46,111 nt of DNA from Isotricha intestinalis (Eukaryota; Ciliophora; Litostomatea; Vestibuliferida; Isotrichidae). The position numbers were made by a program, and so were the translations under genes. The notes under the pieces were generated by a model that was not told where the DNA came from, ran no database searches, and saw nothing but the letters and a program-made list of their open reading frames with translations. Within the stretch, counting starts at the first letter, position 1. Each line of letters begins with the position of its first letter. Below, one piece after another: positions 41,800-46,111 of the stretch. The DNA lies in NCBI GenBank assembly GCA_023807065.1, contig JAJJLU010003608.1, positions 1 through 46,111 on the forward strand. The letters are read 5' to 3'.

Positions 41800-42075
41800 T
41801 TATAAATTTATCATAAAGATAAGGTTCCTTCTAATCCTCTAACTGTTCAATATTATTAATAATTTCTTCTTTGTTTATTTCTAATTGATATTGTAAAATG
41901 AAATTTTCAGTTGAATTAATTATTCATAAAAACTATCATATAAATCTTTTATTGACATTATAATCTAATTTTCATGAGAATGATCTTTTAGGCATTTTAT
42001 ACATAATTGCCATTCACCGAAACAAATAAATAAAGAAGGTTTCCAAATGTGAATTGAACATTTTTACTTATTCAT
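41800..42075 (-). pseudogene. Decayed B-box zinc-finger gene
   Basis: From 42075 the minus strand reads MNK-stop-KCSIHIWKPSLFICF and continues to WQLCIKCLKDHSHEN. The spacing C-x2-H-x8-C-x6-C-x2-C-x3-H-x-H fits a B-box zinc finger. After it come IIMSIKDLYDSFYE, a frameshift, and QLEINKEEIINNIEQLED then KEPYLYDKF. In-frame TAA and TAG codons interrupt it. The zinc ligands are intact although the frame is broken. It is a remnant of a TRIM-like or B-box plus coiled-coil protein. Confidence 0.6.
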
Positions 42076-42784
42076 ATTTTTTAGTTTTGTTTTGTTGATT
42101 TTTATTTTTTTTCAATTTTTTAAATTTATATAATTAGTTTTTTATTGAGTTATTATTTATTTTTTTTACTTTAAATTATTTTATAATTTTTAAATACAAA
42201 TTATTATTTTTTTATTTTCTGTAATTTTTTATTTAATAAGAAATCCCAATTTTTTATTATTTTCCATACAATCATAAAAAATATTTTCTTTTAAATTCAA
42301 TAAAATTTTTTTTAATATTTTTAAAAATTTAAACACTATATGATCTCATTAATATTTATTATCACATTCAAATGAAGAAATTGGAATTCTTCATATTTTT
42401 AAGAAAATAATTAAAAACCAAATGTTTATAAGTTAAAAAAATTACAAATTTTTTCTAAATAATATATATTCTTTTATAATGAAGATTTTTTAATAAGATA
42501 TTTTTTATTTCAATTATTACATATATATCCTAAAAATTATATAAATATTTGAAATGAAAAGAAAAAGAAAATATATTTATCTGTTAATCTTTTAATACAA
42601 TATAAAATATTATTATTGTGAACAAATAATTTAATAATAAAAAGGTTTTATAATTATGTGAAAAATGTAAAATTTTTTTAAATTTCTTTTAAAAAAAAAT
42701 CTTTTATTTATATTCATATTCATTACATTTATTTTAATGTTTGTTTTTTTGAATGAAAGATTAATAAATTGGAAGATAAATCAA
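42076..42784. other. Spacer
   Basis: AT-rich spacer between the 3' end of the micro-exon gene and the B-box remnant. No gene recognised. Confidence 0.45.
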
Positions 42785-42811
42785 TTAAAAGATTGAACAT
42801 TGATTCTTTTC
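42785..42811 (-). other. Terminal exon encoding a CaaX box
   Basis: After the acceptor AAATAG the sequence GAA AAG AAT CAA TGT TCA reads on to ATC TTT TAA, encoding EKNQCSIF and stop in the same frame as the micro-exon codons. CSIF is a plausible CaaX signal; with a Phe end, geranylgeranylation is more likely by known specificity. This meaningful end, in exactly the frame predicted by the one-codon exons, is strong support for the model. Confidence 0.8.
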
Positions 42812-45800
42812 CTATTTAAATAAAAAAACAAAAGTACAAACTATAAAATATATAATAATTTAAGATACATTCTTTCATTCAATTAATATTTTATTTTACT
42901 TTCTTTTTTTTATTTTATCTTTTTACATTCTTTTATATAATTTTTGTATTTACAATCTTTTGTTTAATTACAATATTTTACTTCCTTTAATTTAATTATA
43001 ATATTATTTTACTGCCTTTTAATTTAAAGATATTTCGTATACATTCTATATAAATAAATTTTTTTGTTTACTTTCTTTTATTTAATTATTAATATCATTA
43101 CTATCTTTAATTTCAATATTTAAATATTTTACTGTCTTTTACTTAAATTTTTTTTGTTTTACTTCCTTTTAATTATTATTATTTTATTTTACAATCTTTA
43201 TATAATAATTTCATATTTTACTCTCTTTTGTTATTTTATGTTTTTTACTTTCTATTTATATTTAATTTTAATAATTATAATACTGCCTTTTATTTATTAA
43301 TATATTATTATTTACTTTCTTTTTTTAATTTAATATATTTTCTACTTTCTTTTATTTTCTAAATTTTTATTTTACTAACTTTTATTTATTAATTTTTTAA
43401 TATACAATCTTTTAAATAATTCCAATTTAAATACCTCCTTTTATTTCTTTATATATTTTTTACTTCCTTTTTATTTTTATTTCTTTTTTACTTCCTTTTT
43501 TAATTATTATATTATTTCACTAACTTCAATTTATTATTTATATTATTTACTGTCTTTTATTTAATTTAATTTATTTTTGTTTACCAACTTGATGCAGTTA
43601 TTATTTTTATTTACTTTCTTTTATTTTATAATTTTTTATTTAACTTTCTTAATTTGAGTATTTTATTATTTTACCATCTTTATTTAAAACATATTATTTA
43701 CTTTCTTATATTAATTTTTGATTTTTACCAACTTTTATTAGAGTATATTATTTCACTTTCTTTTATTAAATTATTATATTATTTGCTTCCTTTTAATTAA
43801 TTATTTTATTATTTTACTTTCTTTTTTTTTAAAATCTTATCTTACATCCTTTTTTCAAATTATTACATGTTTACTTCCTTATATTTATTTACTTGATTAT
43901 ATACTTGCTTAAATTATTATTTAATAAAACTTCCTTTTATTAATCATTTATTTTTACTTTCTAAAATTTCATTACATATTTAATTTTACTTCCTTTATTT
44001 CATTAATATTATTTTACTCTCTTCATTTTAATTAATTTTATTATACAATCTTTTATTTTTTATTTTAAAATTAACTTCCTTTTTTTAATTTCTTTTTATA
44101 CTTCCTTTTATCTTTATAAAATCTTTTACTTCCTTCTTTTATTTATTATTTTACTAACTTGTTTAATTAGAATTTTTTATACTCTCTTTTTTTTATCATA
44201 TATTATTTACTTCCTTTTATTGATTATTTATTTTTATTTTACCCTCTGTATACATTATTATTTTATTTACTTCCTTTTATTTTTTTATTTATTATTTTAT
44301 TATACTCTCTTATATTAATTCTCTTTTATATACTTCCTTTTATTTTTAGAAAATGGTTTTACTTTCTTTTAATCATTTATAATATAATTTACTTCCTTTC
44401 ATTTATTATTTATTATTTTACATACTTTTATTTAAAAATTATCTCATTATACATACTATTTTAATTATTATAAATATGCTTTCTTTTTATTATTAATATT
44501 TTTTACTTCCTTTGATTTAACGTTATTTTATTTTACAATCTTTTATTAAATTATCACTTTATTTACTTCCTTCCATTATTATTATTTAATTTACTTCCTT
44601 TTTTATTTATTTATAATATAATAATACTTCCTTTTATTTAAGATTTTAAATTTTACTTCCTTTTATTAACTGTTATAATGATTTACTTCCTTTCATTTAA
44701 TTATCTTTTATTTTACAAACTAACAATTATTTATCATTTGACTCTCTTTTTTGAATTTTTATATTATTTTACTTTCTTTTATTTCGTGAGTATTTATTTT
44801 ACTTTCTTTTATTTTATTAATTTAATATACTAACTTTTATTAAATTAATTTTATTTTTACTTCCTTTTATTTTATTACTTTATTTTACTTTCTTTTATTT
44901 CAATATATTTAAATTTTTACATACTTTTGTTTATTATTAGATATCATACATACTTTTATTAAAATTTTGTCATACATACTTTAATTTAATTTTATATAAT
45001 TTTACTTTCTATTTCTTTTTAAATATTTATTACTTTCTTTTATTCCATTATTACATTATTTACAATCTTTTATTTAATCATTATTATTTTACTTTCTTAT
45101 TTATTTCTAATTTATTATCTTACTCTAATTTTATTTTTAATTACTCTCTTATATTTTCATTTATATCATCCTTAATATTTTGAATAAAAACTCCTAAATT
45201 CATTTTTAATTCATTTGAAAATTCCAAATGAATTCCAATAACACTACAATTTTTTAATAAAATAATAGGTGAGCCAGAAGAACCAATATATGTAGTACCT
45301 AAATATTTTATTTTTTCTCCTTCTATTTTATTTAAATAACCTGTTTTAATTTCAAGATTTCCTCCTTGAGGATATTGACATATAGCAATTTCTTCATTAT
45401 TACTTTTTTCTATAGTCGAACAATTGTAAATATTAAAATAATCTTTTATTTTATCTTCATCAAATATTTTAATACAAGTAAAATCTAAATCTACATTTGA
45501 ATAATAAAATCTTCTTTCCATTTTTAATTCTTTTATTTCATCTGTTTTATATTTTATTGTAATAATTTTATCTCTTTCAATTATTTCTTTATTTAAAACT
45601 TTATTTGAAGTAAATAACACTTTGATCAATTTATTTTCATATGGAAATTTACAAAAAAAACCTGTTCCACTTTTTGATTCATTATTTGAATTTTTTGTTA
45701 AAATTTGGCAAGTTGAAAGTATTGATTTTTTTCTTAATGATTCTTCAATTGTTTTATCAAGTTCAAATGATTCATCAAATTTTGATTTTAATTCATTTTC

Positions 45801-45812
45801 ATTTTCTTTCAT
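42785..45812 (-). CDS. Trypsin-fold protein whose C-terminal tail is encoded by 78 one-codon exons
   Basis: My gene model is: exon 1, 45812-45145 (668 nt); a 1-nt exon at 45124; 78 exons of 3 nt between 45095 and 42838; and a terminal exon, 42811-42785 (27 nt). The total is 930 nt, exactly 310 codons (309 residues plus TAA). Residues 1-223 form a trypsin-like domain: SGTGFFCKF, then D110 in VDLDFTCIKI, and Ser179 in GSSGSP; the catalytic His position is Lys71 (FTSNKVL), so it is probably inactive. The next 78 residues are Glu/Lys/Arg-rich and coiled-coil-like, and the end EKNQCSIF is a CaaX prenylation box, suggesting membrane anchoring. If the array is not spliced, exon 1 simply stops at TAA 45143-45141. 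The splice model rests on motif regularity and frame; no transcript evidence is available to me. Confidence 0.85.
42838..43378 (-). other. Micro-exons 60-78
   Basis: Codon and first base on the minus strand: TTA 43378, AAA 43348, AAA 43318, GCA 43286, AAA 43251, AGA 43224, ATT 43195, GAA 43165, ACA 43135, ATA 43104, AAA 43074, AAT 43045, GCA 43015, GAA 42984, ATT 42956, AAT 42929, AAA 42902, AAT 42871, TTT 42840. Residues: LKKAKRIETIKNAEINKNF. The last intron (42837-42812) starts GTACTTTTG and ends TTTAAATAG. Confidence 0.82.
43406..43933 (-). other. Micro-exons 41-59
   Basis: Codon and first base on the minus strand: GAA 43933, CAA 43907, GAA 43877, GAT 43848, AAA 43820, GAA 43789 (followed by a GC donor), AAA 43759, TTG 43731, AAA 43704, ATG 43677, AAA 43647, AAA 43617, TTG 43587, ACA 43553, TTA 43523, GAA 43494, GAA 43466, GAG 43437, ATT 43408. 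Residues: EQEDKEKLKMKKLTLEEEI. The spacing of Leu, Met and Ile among charged residues is compatible with a coiled coil. Confidence 0.82.
43958..44509 (-). other. Micro-exons 21-40
   Basis: Codon and first base on the minus strand: GAA 44509, AAA 44482 (followed by a GC donor), TAT 44455, TAT 44424, GAA 44395, AAA 44365, GAA 44336, AGA 44308, GAA 44273, AGG 44245, GAA 44213, AGA 44185, TTA 44157, GAA 44132, GAA 44104, GAA 44078, ATT 44049, AGA 44020, GAA 43992, AAA 43960. Residues: EKYYEKERERERLEEEIREK. Highly charged with alternating acidic and basic residues, as in a single alpha helix or coiled coil. Confidence 0.82.
44537..45145 (-). other. Exon junction, 1-nt exon and micro-exons 1-20
   Basis: Exon 1 ends ATA AGA GA at 45145. 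A 20-nt intron (45144-45125) leads to a single A at 45124 flanked by AG and GTAAG, completing GAA (Glu). Micro-exons (codon and first base on the minus strand; each covers that base and the two below): AAA 45095, ATT 45066, AAA 45036, AAA 45008, TAT 44978, TAT 44952, TAT 44923, AAA 44891, GAA 44863, TTA 44833, AAA 44805, AAA 44775, AGA 44745, TTT 44719, GAA 44689, GAA 44659, GAA 44630, GAA 44597, GAA 44569, ATT 44539. Residues: KIKKYYYKELKKRFEEEEEI. Confidence 0.82.
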
Positions 45813-46111
45813 TTTTTATTATTAATATTACTCATATTTAATTTCATTTTTAAATTAAAATTATTTTTATTAATAATATTTCTTAAATTTTAAGTTATCA
45901 TTATTTTTTCTTCTATTTATTTTTTTTGTTCTTCATTTTTCACTTATTTTCTTTCAACCTCAACATTAAGAAAGTTAAATTGAATGATTTATTTAATTAT
46001 GTGTAATATTAATAATAAATAAATATGTAAAATAAATGGATGATTAAATGATTAATTATATATTTAATAATTTTCTGTGTTAAAAAAATGTGATGTTTTA
46101 TTGGGGATTGG
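45813..46111. other. Upstream flank of the micro-exon gene and window end
   Basis: AT-rich, should hold the promoter of the micro-exon gene. The last ten bases (tggggattgg) are unusually G-rich and match part of the inverted-repeat region at 28857-28876 in reverse complement. No telomere-like tandem repeat is visible. Confidence 0.45.

Larger units (their letters stand above)
42812..45144 (-). other. Array of 80 ultra-short introns separating single-codon exons
   Basis: On the minus strand every unit is AG-NNN-GT: an acceptor, three exon bases, then a donor. I count 80 introns of 20-32 nt (mean about 26; all but the first are 22-32). All end in AG, usually AAAAG, AAG or ATAG. 78 start with GT, mostly GTAAA or GTATA, with rarer GTTA, GTTT, GTGA, GTCA, GTAG and GTAC; two start with GC (donors at 44479 and 43786). 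Intron bodies are A-rich, variable and not copies of one another. They resemble the start of casein kinase intron 2 but are shorter than the other three introns (37-48 nt). On the plus strand the same array looks like an irregular TTTACNNNCTTTTATT satellite. Confidence 0.85.

Noticed and set aside
42870..45125. Plus-strand reading of the array as a satellite or CRISPR-like repeat with unit TTTACNNNCTTTTATT
   Set aside because: Spacer lengths vary from 22 to 32 nt and the repeat is only about 10 nt. The three variable bases are always sense codons on the minus strand, and both ends of the array join coding sequence in frame. The intron/micro-exon model explains all of this; a satellite or CRISPR array does not.
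42812..45144. Internal eliminated sequences (ciliate DNA deletion) instead of introns
   Set aside because: The 26-28 nt size resembles the shortest Paramecium IESs, but those are bounded by TA repeats. Here the ends are GT/GC and AG throughout, the intron signature, and intron ends in intact genes of the window look the same. It cannot be wholly excluded without RNA and germline DNA.
42812..45144. Translational bypassing or hopping over 26-nt gaps
   Set aside because: Known hopping elements do not show invariant GT...AG ends and would have to work 80 times in one message.
1..46111. Genome-wide reassignment of TAA/TAG to Gln or TGA to Trp
   Set aside because: Intact proteins end sensibly at each stop: CC-TGA, CFIF-TAA, CSIF-TAA, TAG after the 1817-residue protein. 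Long conserved proteins such as importin beta contain no in-frame stops.
1..46111. tRNA, rRNA or telomere repeats
   Set aside because: I looked for T-loop-like GGTTCRA patterns, GC-rich structured blocks and G-rich tandem repeats and found none.

Overview
This window is very AT-rich nuclear DNA (four fifths or more A+T by eye) from a unicellular eukaryote that builds cilia or flagella. It has an IFT38/CLUAP1 gene, an importin beta, an HSP110, a longin R-SNARE, a Pumilio protein, a casein kinase 1 and a very large PAS/multi-membrane protein of the TmcB type. TAA, TAG and TGA all end intact genes (for example TAG after the 1817-residue protein and TGA after a Rab-like protein ending Cys-Cys), so the nuclear code is standard. 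The gene families and the Cys-rich membrane protein at 1.8-3.5 kb remind me of ciliates. A ciliate with the standard code, such as a litostome, is my best guess, but this is inference.

Layout. 0-5.6 kb: an orphan protein, a Cys-rich membrane protein and CLUAP1 (one 48-nt intron), all on the minus strand. 6.5-11.2 kb: a degenerate Rab-like GTPase (+), a decayed TPR-like gene (-), and a casein kinase 1 (+) with two small introns, a natural run of six histidines and a CaaX end. 11.6-17.1 kb: the giant TmcB/PAS protein (-). 18-22 kb: gene remnants around an intact R-SNARE. 22.3-34.3 kb: Pumilio (+), then several minus-strand orphans, a TPR protein, and an 85-residue membrane protein with foreign-looking codon use. 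34.6-41.2 kb: a pepsin-fold protein that has lost both catalytic aspartates, HSP110 and importin beta. 41.8-42.1 kb: a decayed B-box zinc-finger gene.

The striking object is at 42.8-45.8 kb on the minus strand. A trypsin-fold gene (45812-45145) runs into 2.3 kb that looks like a degenerate satellite. Read on the coding strand, the satellite is a chain of the motif AG-NNN-GT spaced about 29 nt apart. I read it as 78 consecutive exons of exactly one codon each, separated by introns of 22-32 nt. It is entered through an apparent 1-nt exon and closed by a 27-nt terminal exon encoding EKNQCSIF-stop, a CaaX box. All 78 trinucleotides are sense codons, the frame closes exactly (930 nt, 309 residues), and the tail is a charged, coiled-coil-like, probably prenylated extension. 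No other gene here is built this way; the other three introns are 37-48 nt.

Many spacers hold decayed coding sequence, with nonsense codons often at positions where Gln or Trp would fit. I saw no tRNA, rRNA or CRISPR array.
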